Source: Mycobacterium sp. URHD0025
Lineage (GTDB): Bacteria; Actinomycetota; Actinomycetes; Mycobacteriales; Mycobacteriaceae
Direction of reading: 5' to 3'
NCBI RefSeq assembly: GCF_000426065.1
Contig: NZ_AUEQ01000001.1
Span: 372,001 to 436,000 of the forward strand
Length of the DNA: 64,000 nucleotides
A program made the position numbers and the translations under genes. Positions 16,410 through 26,108 of the stretch are shown piece by piece. A model generated the notes under the pieces. The model searched no databases. It worked only from the letters and a program-made list of their open reading frames with translations, and had not been told where the DNA came from. How positions within the stretch are numbered: the stretch's first letter is position 1; each line of letters starts with the position of its first letter.

Positions 16410-17004
16410 TGTTGCCGCCGCTTGCGGGCCTGAACGCGAACTCAGCCGCACGTGTCACCTCTCAGGCCGTGTGTCGTTTCCAGAACTGCGCCGGCAATGA
16501 CACTCCCCTGACCTGGGGGTAGTGCGAGTTCCATTTGATCCTGTCAACAGATTTTTCCAACTGAGAATGGCAAAGCGGAAACCGCACGGTTGTGCAAGTT
16601 ACGCCCACCGTGCTCGCACTGCTGACAACGTTAAGCGTCACCTCCATCGCTCATTGGTCGTGAACGTTGATATACAACGGAGGCGCACCTGCGGAACCGC
16701 AGGGTCATCCGTCGATCGGACCGAACTTCCAACCGTTGGAAACAGCTTCAGCGCGATCGGTAGGGGTCTCCGGCTCAGAGCCCACCACCGCCAGTGAGAC
16801 TTTACGGAGCGGACACCGACGTTATAACCATTGCTGCCCTTGCGGTTCCAACACCCATCAAGGCGTCATACCAAGCATCCAACCCTGCCCGGAAGTCGCC
16901 GCAGTGGTCGCTGAGATCGCGCCGCCAGAAATTGGCAGCAATCTAGTGGATACCGGCAATTCTGCCTCTGGCTGGACTCGATGAGGTGACCGCAGACTCG
17001 TCGT
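16410..17004. other. Intergenic region, no confident gene
   Basis: About 600 bp without a convincing gene. Two weak open frames (16522-16797 and 16667-16984) have atypical composition and no recognisable domain. Faint echoes of the structured repeat occur: GAGAATGGCAA near 16563 and GGCAATTCTGCC near 16955, the latter matching 37920-37931. The stretch may contain a decayed gene or a decayed repeat copy. Confidence 0.4.
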
Positions 17005-17715
17005 ATGACATTGCCGGACGCTTCACCCTCCGAGAAGAAACAGCCCTCCACCGACGCCGACCTGGTCACGTTGCCGAGCACACCACTAGCGCTAGCCGCG
17101 CTCGAATTGGTCCGAGGCGCAGAGTCGCCGGCGATCGCCAATCACAGCGTGCGGAGCTATTTGTTCGCTCGGCTGCTCGCTCCACACGTTGGGCTGACAC
17201 CTGGCCGAGATTTCGACGATGAACTTCTCTATTTTGCATGCGTCCTGCATGACGTTGGACTGTCACCGCTCGCCAAGCGAAACACGCGCTTCGAGGTCGA
17301 CGGTGCGGATCGCGCAGCCGAGTTTCTTAGCGGCCATGGTCTGGAGGCGCAGAAGGTCGATGCTGTCTGGGAAGCCATCGCCCTCCACAACACGGCGGTC
17401 ATACCCGAGCGGATGGGCGCCCTGACTTCGCTGACATACCAAGGCGTCGCCATCGACTTCGGCGGTGTGCTTGGTCTGCCGGCGGCACACCTGAACGCGG
17501 TAACCGCACAAATCGGAGCCGTAATCCACTCTGCCTACCCTCGTTTCAATATGGCTACGTCGGTCATCGACGCGGTCGCCGATCATGCTGCAAGCGATCC
17601 GAACAACGCCCCGCGCTACAGCCCTCCGGGCGAAGTTCTGCGCGAGCGACGCGAATTCGGTGTCACCTACGGTGAGCAACTCATCGCTGATGGCGGTTCA
17701 CGCTGGGGCAACTGA
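17005..17715 (+). CDS. HD-domain hydrolase, cyanamide-hydratase-like
   Basis: A 236-residue protein with the metal-binding HD pattern: His in IANHSVRSYLFARLL, the HD pair in ACVLHDVGL and a further His in EAIALHNTAV. This spacing fits the cyanamide hydratase (Ddi2/Ddi3-like) branch of the HD superfamily, which adds water to cyanamide to give urea, though many members act on other substrates. The ATG at 17005 gives a normal length. It is followed 88 bp later by a Rid-family gene on the same strand. Confidence 0.78.
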   Translation: MTLPDASPSEKKQPSTDADLVTLPSTPLALAALELVRGAESPAIANHSVRSYLFARLLAPHVGLTPGRDFDDELLYFACVLHDVGLSPLAKRNTRFEVDGADRAAEFLSGHGLEAQKVDAVWEAIALHNTAVIPERMGALTSLTYQGVAIDFGGVLGLPAAHLNAVTAQIGAVIHSAYPRFNMATSVIDAVADHAASDPNNAPRYSPPGEVLRERREFGVTYGEQLIADGGSRWGN

Positions 17716-17803
17716 GCGCCGAAGCGCACCCATCGAACAGAGACTCCGTGACGGCTGACTTGCCGAAGTGGATATGAAATGACAACGAAAAGGATGCACC
17801 TGA

Positions 17804-18232
17804 ATGTCTACACCTGAGTTCTTCGACACCCCCAGATACGGAGACATTTTTCGCACGCAGTACAGCTACGGTCAGGCCGTTCGGATCGGCGATCGCGTGG
17901 AAATCTCCGGCCAGGGCGGATGGAACGATGACCTGACCTTCTCGGCTGATTCTCTGGAAGCAGAGATCCAGAAGGCCTTTGACAATGTCGAAAAGACCCT
18001 CGCGGCGGCAGGTGCCACGTGGCATGACGTCGTGAAAGTCAATACGTATCACAAGCCCACCAGCGAGGGTTCTATCGGCGACGATCACCTGACAGCAGTC
18101 GTTGATCAGTTCCGCAAGCGAGCGGGAGAACACCTGCCACTCTGGACTGCCCTCGGAGTGAAAGCGCTGGGTCTGCCCGAGATGCGTATCGAGGTCGAGG
18201 CTGTGGCTCTGATCCGGTCTGCCGGAAAATAG
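17804..18232 (+). CDS. RidA/YjgF family protein (copy 1)
   Basis: A 142-residue protein of the trimeric Rid fold, with VEISGQGGWNDD, FDNVEKTLAAAGATWHDVVK and the C-terminal EMRIEVEAVALI. Archetypal RidA hydrolyses reactive imines made by PLP enzymes and needs an Arg (Arg105 in E. coli RidA) before the last strands. Here the aligned segment reads HLPLWTALGV, with Trp in its place, so it belongs to another Rid subfamily with unknown activity. It is probably cotranscribed with the HD hydrolase and ends before a terminator-like hairpin. Confidence 0.87.
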   Translation: MSTPEFFDTPRYGDIFRTQYSYGQAVRIGDRVEISGQGGWNDDLTFSADSLEAEIQKAFDNVEKTLAAAGATWHDVVKVNTYHKPTSEGSIGDDHLTAVVDQFRKRAGEHLPLWTALGVKALGLPEMRIEVEAVALIRSAGK

Positions 18233-18241
18233 TTCGCGTTA

Positions 18242-18287
18242 CGACAGGGCTGTCTCGCCGCGAGGCAGCGTCGGGACAGCCCTGTCG
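18242..18287 (+). terminator. Terminator-like hairpin after Rid copy 1
   Basis: Perfect 13-bp arms CGACAGGGCTGTC (18242-18254) and GACAGCCCTGTCG (18275-18287) with a 20-nt loop, 9 bp after the stop. There is no T-run, as usual for mycobacterial terminators. From here to 18551 I see only the presumed promoter of the epimerase gene. Confidence 0.7.
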
Positions 18288-18551
18288 CAATCGCCACGGC
18301 AATATCCCTGCTTTGAGGGGAATAGGCGAGTGATGCGGCGACCAGCGGCGCATTGTTGACTGAACCGAGATTGCAGTGCATCGCCCGCAGTTGCGGTCCG
18401 TACAAAAGCGCGGAGGATGTTCTGCCTCAGTAGATCTCGTTCACAACAAGCCAAAAGCAGCCACACCCAAGGGCTTTCGACACCAATCGCGCCGGTCCGT
18501 GCCGCCTACTACACAGTCAGCGCAATTGTCCGAAACGAGAGGACCGCGATC

Positions 18552-19523
18552 ATGAAGGTTCTCGTCACCGGGGGCTCCGGATTCGTCGGCGAACACCTCG
18601 TGAGGAGGCTGGCTGCGGACGGGCACACCGTACTCGGCCTCGCTCGGTCTGCCACATCAGTCAATAAGGTCCGCGCGCTGGGGGCAACACCACTACCCGG
18701 CGATCTTGATCGCCCCGACGAGCTCGCCCTACCCGCGGTCGATGCCGTCGTGGACACCGCGGCATACTTCCGCTTCGCCGGCTCGCGTGCGGCGTACTTC
18801 CGCTCCAACGTTGCAGGCACAAGGGCGCTGCTCAACGCTGCGAAGCACGCCGGCGCGACCACATTCGTGTACATGAGTGCCGCTGGAGTGGTCATGGATG
18901 GCGATGGCTCACCCATGCACGCTGTGAACGAGTCGGCGAAGACCCACCCGAAGAGCTTCTCGGGCTATATCGCAACCAAGTCGATCAGTGAGGCTGAAGT
19001 GCTGGCGGCGAACATGATCGGGTTTCGCACCATCGCACTGCGCCCCTCGGCGATCTGGGGCCCAGGCGACTCGTTCAGCCGTGAGATTCCCGGCCGCATC
19101 GAAACCGGGCAGTTCGCATTCATCAACCGCGGCGACTATCCGTTCAGCACCTGTCACGTCGACAATGTGGTCGAGGCCGTGCAACTTGCACTCGGCGGCG
19201 GTCCGGGTGGACGCGCGTACTTCGTGAACGACCGGGAACCCATCTCCCTCCGCCAATTCATCTCGTCGCTGGCAGATGTCCAGGACCTCTCCATCGACAA
19301 ACTTCGATCAATTCCCTACTCCGCGGCGGTTTTCCTGGGATGGTTCATGGAGACCATCGCGCCCCTCCGCTCGAATCAGACCGATCCACCCCTGACCCGA
19401 ACGATGGTCCGCATGATCGGACGAGAATTCACTACCGACGATCGTGCCGCCCGTGCCGAACTCGGCTACGTCGGCCACACCTCACGCGCCGACGGACTCA
19501 AGCAAATGACAACCGCACGCTAG
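18552..19523 (+). CDS. NAD-dependent epimerase/dehydratase family protein
   Basis: About 323 residues of the extended SDR type. The Rossmann motif TGGSGFVGEHL is at residues 6-16 and the YxxxK pair is in SGYIATKS (Tyr then Lys four residues on). A conserved substrate-side segment reads RPSAIWGPGD. Family members act on sugar nucleotides, sterols or other alcohols/ketones. I chose ATG 18552, after GAGAGGACCGCG; the frame runs further upstream without support. It heads an apparent same-strand run with Rid copy 2, the epoxide hydrolase and the DJ-1 gene. Confidence 0.85.
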   Translation: MKVLVTGGSGFVGEHLVRRLAADGHTVLGLARSATSVNKVRALGATPLPGDLDRPDELALPAVDAVVDTAAYFRFAGSRAAYFRSNVAGTRALLNAAKHAGATTFVYMSAAGVVMDGDGSPMHAVNESAKTHPKSFSGYIATKSISEAEVLAANMIGFRTIALRPSAIWGPGDSFSREIPGRIETGQFAFINRGDYPFSTCHVDNVVEAVQLALGGGPGGRAYFVNDREPISLRQFISSLADVQDLSIDKLRSIPYSAAVFLGWFMETIAPLRSNQTDPPLTRTMVRMIGREFTTDDRAARAELGYVGHTSRADGLKQMTTAR

Positions 19524-19613
19524 TGCGGAAGCATTGCACCGCAATAGATCCGGTCATAGCCGCTGCAGGCGCCCTTGCAGCTGGATTGTGACACACTCAT
19601 TGAAAGGAACATC

Positions 19614-20027
19614 ATGATCCGCAGGACCTCCCCGCAGGTGAACAACTTCATCACCCCTGGCGTTTTCAAGGGCTTCGGCTTCAATCAGATCGTGAGTGCG
19701 GGCGACACCGTCCATCTCGCCGGCGTTGTCGCGAATGTCGGCGGCTTGGAGGATCTGCAGATCGTTCACCCCGAGGACACTGCCAGGCAGTTGGATTTCA
19801 TCCTGCGAGTGATCGAAGACCTCTTGAAAACTGAAGGCTTAGACCGCACAAATCTTGTGTCCCTGACGATCTATGCATCCGACCTGCCCGCATTGGCGGA
19901 AGCCATCCCCCGGATTTACGTTCCGTGGGTCGGGGATCACGCTCCCAACATGTCCATTGTCCAGGTCGCCGGCTTCTTGTTGCCGGGACAGGTTCTGGAG
20001 ATCCCGGCGATCGCATATCGCGGCTGA
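19614..20027 (+). CDS. RidA/YjgF family protein (copy 2)
   Basis: A 137-residue Rid-fold protein (VHLAGVVANVGG, LDFILRVIEDLLKTEGLDRT, then the C-terminal VLEIPAIAYRG). The ATG at 19614 follows AAAGGAAC. The segment that carries the catalytic Arg in archetypal RidA reads HAPNMSIVQV, so Arg is absent. Imine deamination of the RidA kind is therefore not expected. It sits between the epimerase and epoxide hydrolase genes on the same strand, within a likely catabolic operon. Confidence 0.85.
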   Translation: MIRRTSPQVNNFITPGVFKGFGFNQIVSAGDTVHLAGVVANVGGLEDLQIVHPEDTARQLDFILRVIEDLLKTEGLDRTNLVSLTIYASDLPALAEAIPRIYVPWVGDHAPNMSIVQVAGFLLPGQVLEIPAIAYRG

Positions 20028-20101
20028 GCCTTTCCGGCAGCCGAATTCGGCGATCCGACGGTGAACCGACGACTGAAAACGACGACCGCAAGCGAAGGCC
20101 A

Positions 20102-21130
20102 ATGATTGAAGACTTGCCACTGCAACAGATTCAGATAGATGGGCAGGTGATCGCGTACCGCGAATCTGGGCCATTAGATGGACAGCCCGTCGTGTTGGTA
20201 CACGGTTGGCCGCAGACATCATGGGCTTGGCGCCACCAACTCGCGGAACTTGGAGCCCGTGGCTACCGAGTAATCGCACCGGACCTGCGCGGGACAGGCG
20301 GATCAACGGTTTTCAAACACCACGATGACTACGCGCTGCGACACCACGTCGGCGACCTCATCGCGTTAGCGGACGCGCTCGAAATCGATCGAGCCACGTG
20401 GGTTGGCCACGATTGGGGGGCTCCCGCAGTGTGGAGCGCCGCCCGGCACCATCCCGAGAGGTTCGCGGCGGGTGGATCCCTGAGTACGCCATACGACACC
20501 CTGGAGAAGGGGTTCGAGCGGGTCGCTTCGTTCGTCCGTCGGGATGTCTACCCCGAAAAAGAGTTCCCCGCCGGGCAGATGGACTACTACCAGTTCTACG
20601 CCGAGCAGTTTGATGCCGCACTAAAGCAATTCGAGGCCGACATCCCAGCGTTCTTCGCCAACCTCCTCCGCGGCGACGAGCCGGGGCAACAGCACGTCGT
20701 GTGGCCCACGGCCACGGTACGCAGACGGGGAGGCTGGTTCGATGGCGGTCCGGCACCGGCAAGGGAACCCGATCCCACGGTGATCAGCGCCGGCGACCTG
20801 GAACGGTTTGTCGAGGATTACTCGCGTACTGGGTTTTTCGGCGTGAACTCGTTGTACATGAACGATGACGACAACCGAGCATTTGTCGAACAGGCCGGTC
20901 GAGATCGGGTGGGATTCCCGGCTCTGCTGGTGATCGGCCGACACGACTACGTCAACGACGCCGCCTACTCGGAACTTGCATCCCCGATGCACGAGTTATG
21001 CGACGATCTCGATATCCGTGGAGTGGACGCCGGACACTGGGTCCACCAGGAACGCTCGGCGGAGGTCACCGATGCGATCGACGAACTCGCCCGGAGGGGA
21101 GCCCCACGGCGATTGACCCGGCAACGTTGA
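20102..21130 (+). CDS. Epoxide hydrolase (alpha/beta fold)
   Basis: A 342-residue protein with the epoxide-hydrolase pattern: oxyanion motif HGWPQTSWAWR (about 33-43), nucleophile Asp104 in VGHDWGAPAVW and a catalytic His in DAGHWVHQE near the C-terminus. It should open epoxides to vicinal diols. ATG 20102 gives the usual N-terminus with a short strand before HGWP. It lies 74 bp after Rid copy 2. Mycobacteria carry many paralogues; the substrate here is unknown but fits an oxidative catabolic route. Confidence 0.9.
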   Translation: MIEDLPLQQIQIDGQVIAYRESGPLDGQPVVLVHGWPQTSWAWRHQLAELGARGYRVIAPDLRGTGGSTVFKHHDDYALRHHVGDLIALADALEIDRATWVGHDWGAPAVWSAARHHPERFAAGGSLSTPYDTLEKGFERVASFVRRDVYPEKEFPAGQMDYYQFYAEQFDAALKQFEADIPAFFANLLRGDEPGQQHVVWPTATVRRRGGWFDGGPAPAREPDPTVISAGDLERFVEDYSRTGFFGVNSLYMNDDDNRAFVEQAGRDRVGFPALLVIGRHDYVNDAAYSELASPMHELCDDLDIRGVDAGHWVHQERSAEVTDAIDELARRGAPRRLTRQR

Positions 21131-21278
21131 ACCACCCGACGACGGTGACCGGACAGTAGCGTTCGTCGGTATGCCCGCGATCACGAACAGCCGACCGCTC
21201 CGCGATATGGCTGCAGTCATGCGGAAGCTGGCAGCAATGAGAGGCGCAACGGAATCTACCTGCAACCAGAATGGAGGC

Positions 21279-22001
21279 ATGAACGATCACGGTGAGGCCA
21301 AACAACATCGGCGGAATCTGAAGATTGGATCCATCATCTTCGATGACATGGACCAGATCGACTTCACTGGTCCGTACGAGGTGCTCGCGTCTCTGAGCAA
21401 CGTCACCTACACCACATACGGCGTGTCACCACAACCTGTCCGTGATTGGCGTGGACTGAGACTTCTACCCGATGCGGTGCTCGAGGATGCTCCCCAGCTG
21501 GACGTTCTACACGTACCCGGTGGTCCCGGGCAGCAGGCCCACATGGAAGACCAGCGTGTTTTGAATTGGTTGCAAAGACAGGCATCTGGAGCTCGATGTG
21601 TCTTGTCGGTCTGTACCGGCGCCCTGCTGCTGGGAGCCGCAGGGTTGTTGCGCGGGCGGCGTGCAACCACGCACTGGGGTTCGCTCGAAGTTCTTTCGAT
21701 CTTCGGTGCAACCGCCGTCACTGAGCGCGTAGTCACCGACGGTAGCTTCGTGTTTGCCGCGGGAGTCACCGCTGGTATCGACGCAGCCCTGATGGTCGCG
21801 GCCGAACTGCGCGGACTCGACGAAGCCCAAGCGATCCAACTCTTTATCCAGTACGCACCCCAGCCGCCGTTCTCCAGCGGCACACCCGAAACAGCGCCGC
21901 CACACGTCTTGCAATCCGTCACCGCCCGAGGCAAACCGCTTCTTGAGCGTCGGCTTCAAACCGCCCGGCGTATCGCACCAACGGCTGAGGGACCGCGATA
22001 A
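21279..22001 (+). CDS. DJ-1/PfpI family protein, isonitrile hydratase-like
   Basis: About 240 residues. The DJ-1/PfpI fold shows as IGSIIFDDMDQIDFTGPYEV, the acidic elbow and the nucleophile Cys in SVCTGALLLGAAGLL, followed by RRATTHW. This matches cyclohexyl-isocyanide hydratases, which turn isonitriles into N-formamides, and the sensor domain of GlxA regulators; no AraC domain follows, so an enzyme is more likely. The start is uncertain: ATG 21279 (GGAGG very close), 21237 or 21171. It is the last gene of the same-strand run from 18552. Confidence 0.8.
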   Translation: MNDHGEAKQHRRNLKIGSIIFDDMDQIDFTGPYEVLASLSNVTYTTYGVSPQPVRDWRGLRLLPDAVLEDAPQLDVLHVPGGPGQQAHMEDQRVLNWLQRQASGARCVLSVCTGALLLGAAGLLRGRRATTHWGSLEVLSIFGATAVTERVVTDGSFVFAAGVTAGIDAALMVAAELRGLDEAQAIQLFIQYAPQPPFSSGTPETAPPHVLQSVTARGKPLLERRLQTARRIAPTAEGPR

Positions 22002-22076
22002 GTCGGAATTTCGGGCGAATGGCCTAGCATGTGCGAGACCTGTTCTGCCTCAAGGTGATCATCATTACTCACGTAT

Positions 22077-23093
22077 CTACACGGGCACCGTCTCGACTAC
22101 TAACTTGCCTGGAGTTCCAGATTCAAACGATCGGATGAAAGCATGTGGCAGCTCATGGAAACCGTGGACCACGGTGTCGATCTCTTTGAGAGTCCCTTCT
22201 CGGAGTAACCGTGAGAGTTCCCGGTGGGCCTTCGCCGCGCGGTTGAAGTAGTCAAGGACGATGAATCCCTGTATCTGGGTGCGTTTACTGAGCAGCAGTC
22301 CGAAGTTTCGGGGCCCTGCGGGCCTTTGATCCATGTTGTATCCATCGATCAAGCCGCATAGGGCTATGCGGGCGTGGTTGTTGAGTTGATCGATGGTCGC
22401 TTCGAACATTGGGCCCCCGGTGTTCTCAAAGACGAGGTCGATCCCCTCCGGGGTAGCCTCGACCAGTTGTGCTGCCCAGTTCTTCGCTTTACGGTCGACG
22501 ACGTCATCCGCGCCGAGATCTTCCACGAGCATGCGGCACTTTTCTGGCCCGCCGGCGATGCCGACAACGCGGGCGCCTGCATGCTTGGCGAGCTGGACTG
22601 CGATGCTGCCGACAGCACCTGAGGCTCCCGAGACCAGGACAGTCTGTCCGGCTTGAGGTTTGAGTATGTCGCGTATACCCGCCCAGGCGGTGAGCCCTGT
22701 CATGCCAAGGATTCCGAGCCAGCGCTGCAGCGGTACGTCCGAATGCTCAGGGATACGTTCCCACTCAGGTCCTGGAGCGGTGACCACGAAACGCTCTTGC
22801 CAGCCGACAAAACCCCGCACTAAATCTCCTGTCGAGAAACCTTTATGGCGCGTGGAGCTCACACGGGCGATTCCCAGCGCTCGCACCGGAGCGCCGATCT
22901 GCACAGGCGGCAGGTAGCTTGGACGGTCGTCGAGCCAACCTCGAATCGCTGGATCTATTGAAACAAAAAGGGTTTCGAACTCCACATCGCCGTCGTCGAG
23001 ATCTGGAAGTACGGTCTCCACGAGGCGGAAATCCTCCTCGGCGACCGGCCCTCTCGGTCGGCGGGCGAGCACATACTGCACGGTCTTCGTCAC
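22077..23093 (-). CDS. CurA-type NADP-dependent oxidoreductase (MDR superfamily)
   Basis: About 338 residues of the zinc-free MDR branch (prostaglandin/leukotriene reductase-like, CurA). The cofactor motif is VLVSGASGAVGSIAVQLAKH, preceded by LGILGMTGLTAWAG. These enzymes reduce alpha,beta-unsaturated carbonyls with NADPH. GTG 23093 is chosen because AAAGGAAG lies just upstream. It is convergent with the DJ-1 gene and divergent from the deacetylase gene at 23355. Confidence 0.88.
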   Translation of the reverse strand: MTKTVQYVLARRPRGPVAEEDFRLVETVLPDLDDGDVEFETLFVSIDPAIRGWLDDRPSYLPPVQIGAPVRALGIARVSSTRHKGFSTGDLVRGFVGWQERFVVTAPGPEWERIPEHSDVPLQRWLGILGMTGLTAWAGIRDILKPQAGQTVLVSGASGAVGSIAVQLAKHAGARVVGIAGGPEKCRMLVEDLGADDVVDRKAKNWAAQLVEATPEGIDLVFENTGGPMFEATIDQLNNHARIALCGLIDGYNMDQRPAGPRNFGLLLSKRTQIQGFIVLDYFNRAAKAHRELSRLLREGTLKEIDTVVHGFHELPHAFIRSFESGTPGKLVVETVPV

Positions 23094-23354
23094 GTCGATC
23101 TTCCTTTCATGGCCGGCTCGCGCGGCCTTCCATGCCACGGTAGAAACCGACGAAGCGGCGCGGCTTGGCTACATGCGCACGGAGTTCGATTCCAGCGCTG
23201 TATCAAATATCGACGCGGATGACGTCCATCGCCGTGCGCGGGATGAAAGTGGGCGTGCGCCTGACCCCAAGACGTGCTCCCCATCACATTCATAGGTTCA
23301 ATGTCGCGTGGCGTTCAGCCGGACCGCCACATCGTCAGCAGAAGGAACTTCGCC

Positions 23355-24323
23355 ATGACTGGCCAGGCTTCGCTCAGTAACGTCCAGGTGGCCATTACGG
23401 TCGATGACTTCGTGTTGTGGGACGGTACGCCGCTTCCCGAAGGACATAGCTCGCTCGACGTGACCCGCGCACTCGCGGAGGCGCTGACCGGTGCCGGCCA
23501 GAACGGTGTCTACGGGTTCGCACACACCTACAGCATCACCAAGGACCCGGCCAGCTTGGCGTGCTGGAACGCGTGGCTGGAGGCCGGCCATCACCTGGGC
23601 AACCACACCCATCAACACGCTCCACTGCGCTGGATGAGCGCGGACGACTTCTGTCGTGACGTTGACCAGGCCGAGAAGCTCATCGGCCCGCTTGTCGACC
23701 TAGCCCCAGAGCGCTACTTCCGCTACCCGATGGATATGTCTTCCGGATCGGAGAGCAAACGCGGGCAAGTCGAGGACTTCCTGCGCGACAACGGATATCG
23801 AAACGCACCCATCACCTGCTGGTTCGGTGACTTCGTCTACATCGTGCCGTATCAGCGGTCCCTCATCACCGGAGATGTTGACGCACAAGCCAGGTTAGAA
23901 GACCTCCACGTCCAGGGCGCTATCGAAGGTCTGGAGACGCATGCCGCATCTGCCCGCGCCATGTTCGGCACCGACGTTCCGCACATCTGGATGGTGCATG
24001 GCACGCCCCTGGCCGCACGCACTATCGGACGCATCATCAAGGCGTACAAGCAGCGAGGTGTGCAGTTCGTCAGCCTTGAGAAGGCTATGCAGCATCCGGT
24101 GAACTTCAGCATGCCGCCCGTGCAGGACTCCTTCAGCAACCACCTTCAGCGCTATGCGATGGCGGCCGGCATTGCGAAACCCGACCTCTCCGAAGAGCTT
24201 TTCGGCGAAATCCTGTTCAAGTGCCCGGTCAACGGTATGGACACCCTTCAGTACTACGACGAGAAGGTCCTCAAGCCAATTGCTGATCGGGTGGGATCGC
24301 CCTATCTATGGGACTGGACGTAA
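23355..24323 (+). CDS. Polysaccharide deacetylase family hydrolase
   Basis: A 322-residue NodB-fold protein with the metal/catalytic motifs AITVDDF (Asp-Asp) and the HTHQH box in LGNHTHQHAPL, then RYFRYPMDM (the usual RxPxG-type segment). Relatives deacetylate sugars or hydrolyse cyclic amides such as allantoin (PuuE type). No signal peptide is present, so a cytoplasmic amide hydrolase is more likely than a cell-wall enzyme. ATG 23355 follows GAAGGAACTTCGCC. An acyl-CoA ligase gene follows 49 bp later. Confidence 0.82.
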   Translation: MTGQASLSNVQVAITVDDFVLWDGTPLPEGHSSLDVTRALAEALTGAGQNGVYGFAHTYSITKDPASLACWNAWLEAGHHLGNHTHQHAPLRWMSADDFCRDVDQAEKLIGPLVDLAPERYFRYPMDMSSGSESKRGQVEDFLRDNGYRNAPITCWFGDFVYIVPYQRSLITGDVDAQARLEDLHVQGAIEGLETHAASARAMFGTDVPHIWMVHGTPLAARTIGRIIKAYKQRGVQFVSLEKAMQHPVNFSMPPVQDSFSNHLQRYAMAAGIAKPDLSEELFGEILFKCPVNGMDTLQYYDEKVLKPIADRVGSPYLWDWT

Positions 24324-24372
24324 CCAAGGTGCTGTGTCGAGCCATCAGATCATAAGAAAGAGAAAGAAACTC

Positions 24373-25887
24373 GTGCTCAATCTCTCTGTAATGCTCACTG
24401 ATACTGCCCGGGAACGACCCGCCACGGCAGCGGTGCTCGAAGGGAACCGCCGGATGACCTACCGTGAGGTCAACGCCGCGGCCAATCAGATCGCAGCGCT
24501 GTTGATTCGCCGTGGCGTGAACGTCGGTGATCGAGTCGCGATGAGTGTCCCGAATGTTCTCGAGTTCCCCGTCATCTATTACGGGATCCTGAAGGCGGGC
24601 GCGGTCGTCGTACCGATGAACACCATGCTGAAACGCGCCGAAGTCGCCTACCATCTTCGCGATTCTGGCGCGCGTGCTTACTTTTTTGCCGATGACTACC
24701 TGCCCGATGATGCGTGGCGCGGCTTCGACGACGTGGCCACATGCGAATTCTCCATTGCCATCAGCGACCTTGCCGAACTCCTCGGCGAGCACTCTGGCGA
24801 GGATCTGTTGGTCCCGACCGACGCGACTGATACTGCGGTCATCCTGTACACCAGCGGCACCACAGGAAAGCCCAAGGGCGCCGAGCTCACACACGCTAAC
24901 CTTGTCCTGAACGCGCTGACGTGTCACCGCCTTTTCGACATACTCGGTGAGTCGCAGTTGGTGACGCTGCCGCTGTTTCACTCGTTCGCCCAAACTGTCC
25001 AGCTGAACGCCGGTTTCAGCCAGGGTGGCACGCTCGTGCTGCTGCCCCGATTCGATGCCGGCACCGCATTGAACCTGATCCGCGATCATCAGATCACGGT
25101 GTTCGCCGGCGTACCCACCATGTATTGGGCGCTGCTGGGCGCAGCCGCAAGCCGCGACGACATCACAGCACTCGGCAGGCAGCTCAAAGTGGCCATGTCC
25201 GGTGGCGCCGCGCTACCCGTCGAGCTTCTCAAGCGATTCGAGACCGTCTTCGGCGTAGGCATCCGCGAAGGATACGGCTTGTCCGAAACAAGCCCGGTGG
25301 TGGCTTTCAATCGGCTCGACCGACCCAGCCGCCCCGGCTCCATCGGGATGCCGGTGTGGGGAGTCGAACTCGCGCTGCTCGGCCCCGACGGCCAGCACTG
25401 CGGTCCTGGCGAACGCGGTGAACTCGTTGTCCGCGGGCACAACGTCATGAAGGGATACATCGGCCGCCCTGACGCGACCGATGAGGCCATCGATTCTGCC
25501 GGCTGGTTTCACACCGGCGATATCGCCACTCGCGACGAGGACAACTTCTTCTACATCGTCGATCGCGCCAAAGATCTCATCGTGCGCGGCGGGTTCAATG
25601 TCTACCCCCGCGAGGTCGAGGAGACGCTGATGACTCATTCCGACATCACACTCGCCGCGGTGGTGGGGATTGCGGATGAACGCGTCGGCGAAGAGATCAA
25701 AGCCTTCGTGATCACGCGACCGGGTACGACGCTTGCCGAATCTGAAGTTATCGCGTGGTGCCGTGACCGCCTGGCCGTGTACAAATGCCCACGCACAGTT
25801 CAGTTTTGCCACGAGCTTCCGCTCAACGCCACAGGCAAGGTCCTCAAACAACAGCTCAAAGACGCGAGCAGCGCGGCCATCGCATAG
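24373..25887 (+). CDS. Acyl-CoA ligase (ANL superfamily)
   Basis: A 504-residue AMP-forming ligase. Core motifs are the P-loop YTSGTTGKPKGAELTH, YGLSETSPV, the adenylate-binding GWFHTGDIA, the hinge around DRAKDLIVRGG and the C-terminal catalytic Lys in NATGKVLKQQL. It should activate a carboxylic acid as CoA thioester. GTG 24373 follows an A/G-rich stretch (AAGAAAG); ATG 24391 is an alternative. It probably forms an operon with the deacetylase gene and feeds the thiolase encoded at 29705. The chain length of its substrate cannot be read. Confidence 0.9.
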   Translation: MLNLSVMLTDTARERPATAAVLEGNRRMTYREVNAAANQIAALLIRRGVNVGDRVAMSVPNVLEFPVIYYGILKAGAVVVPMNTMLKRAEVAYHLRDSGARAYFFADDYLPDDAWRGFDDVATCEFSIAISDLAELLGEHSGEDLLVPTDATDTAVILYTSGTTGKPKGAELTHANLVLNALTCHRLFDILGESQLVTLPLFHSFAQTVQLNAGFSQGGTLVLLPRFDAGTALNLIRDHQITVFAGVPTMYWALLGAAASRDDITALGRQLKVAMSGGAALPVELLKRFETVFGVGIREGYGLSETSPVVAFNRLDRPSRPGSIGMPVWGVELALLGPDGQHCGPGERGELVVRGHNVMKGYIGRPDATDEAIDSAGWFHTGDIATRDEDNFFYIVDRAKDLIVRGGFNVYPREVEETLMTHSDITLAAVVGIADERVGEEIKAFVITRPGTTLAESEVIAWCRDRLAVYKCPRTVQFCHELPLNATGKVLKQQLKDASSAAIA

Positions 25888-26108
25888 TCGGGCATCGGAT
25901 TAACAACACTGCGCCACAGCGCTTTTCCTGAATGCCATCAAGACTCGGCGGGCGGACAGAACCGCCTGTCCGGGGTTCCACATCGGCGCCCGAACCACAG
26001 CACCGCGGCGATGAGCGCCGCATCACTGGTTCACGCCCGCCATCGCAGCAGACGCCTTAACAGCAGGCCGAGCGATCCGACTGCAGGCTGTGCTTCTTCC
26101 CGAATTCC

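Noticed and set aside
16667..16984. Plus-strand open frame of 105 codons
   Set aside because: Composition is atypical, no domain or ribosome binding site is visible, and it may be decayed sequence.
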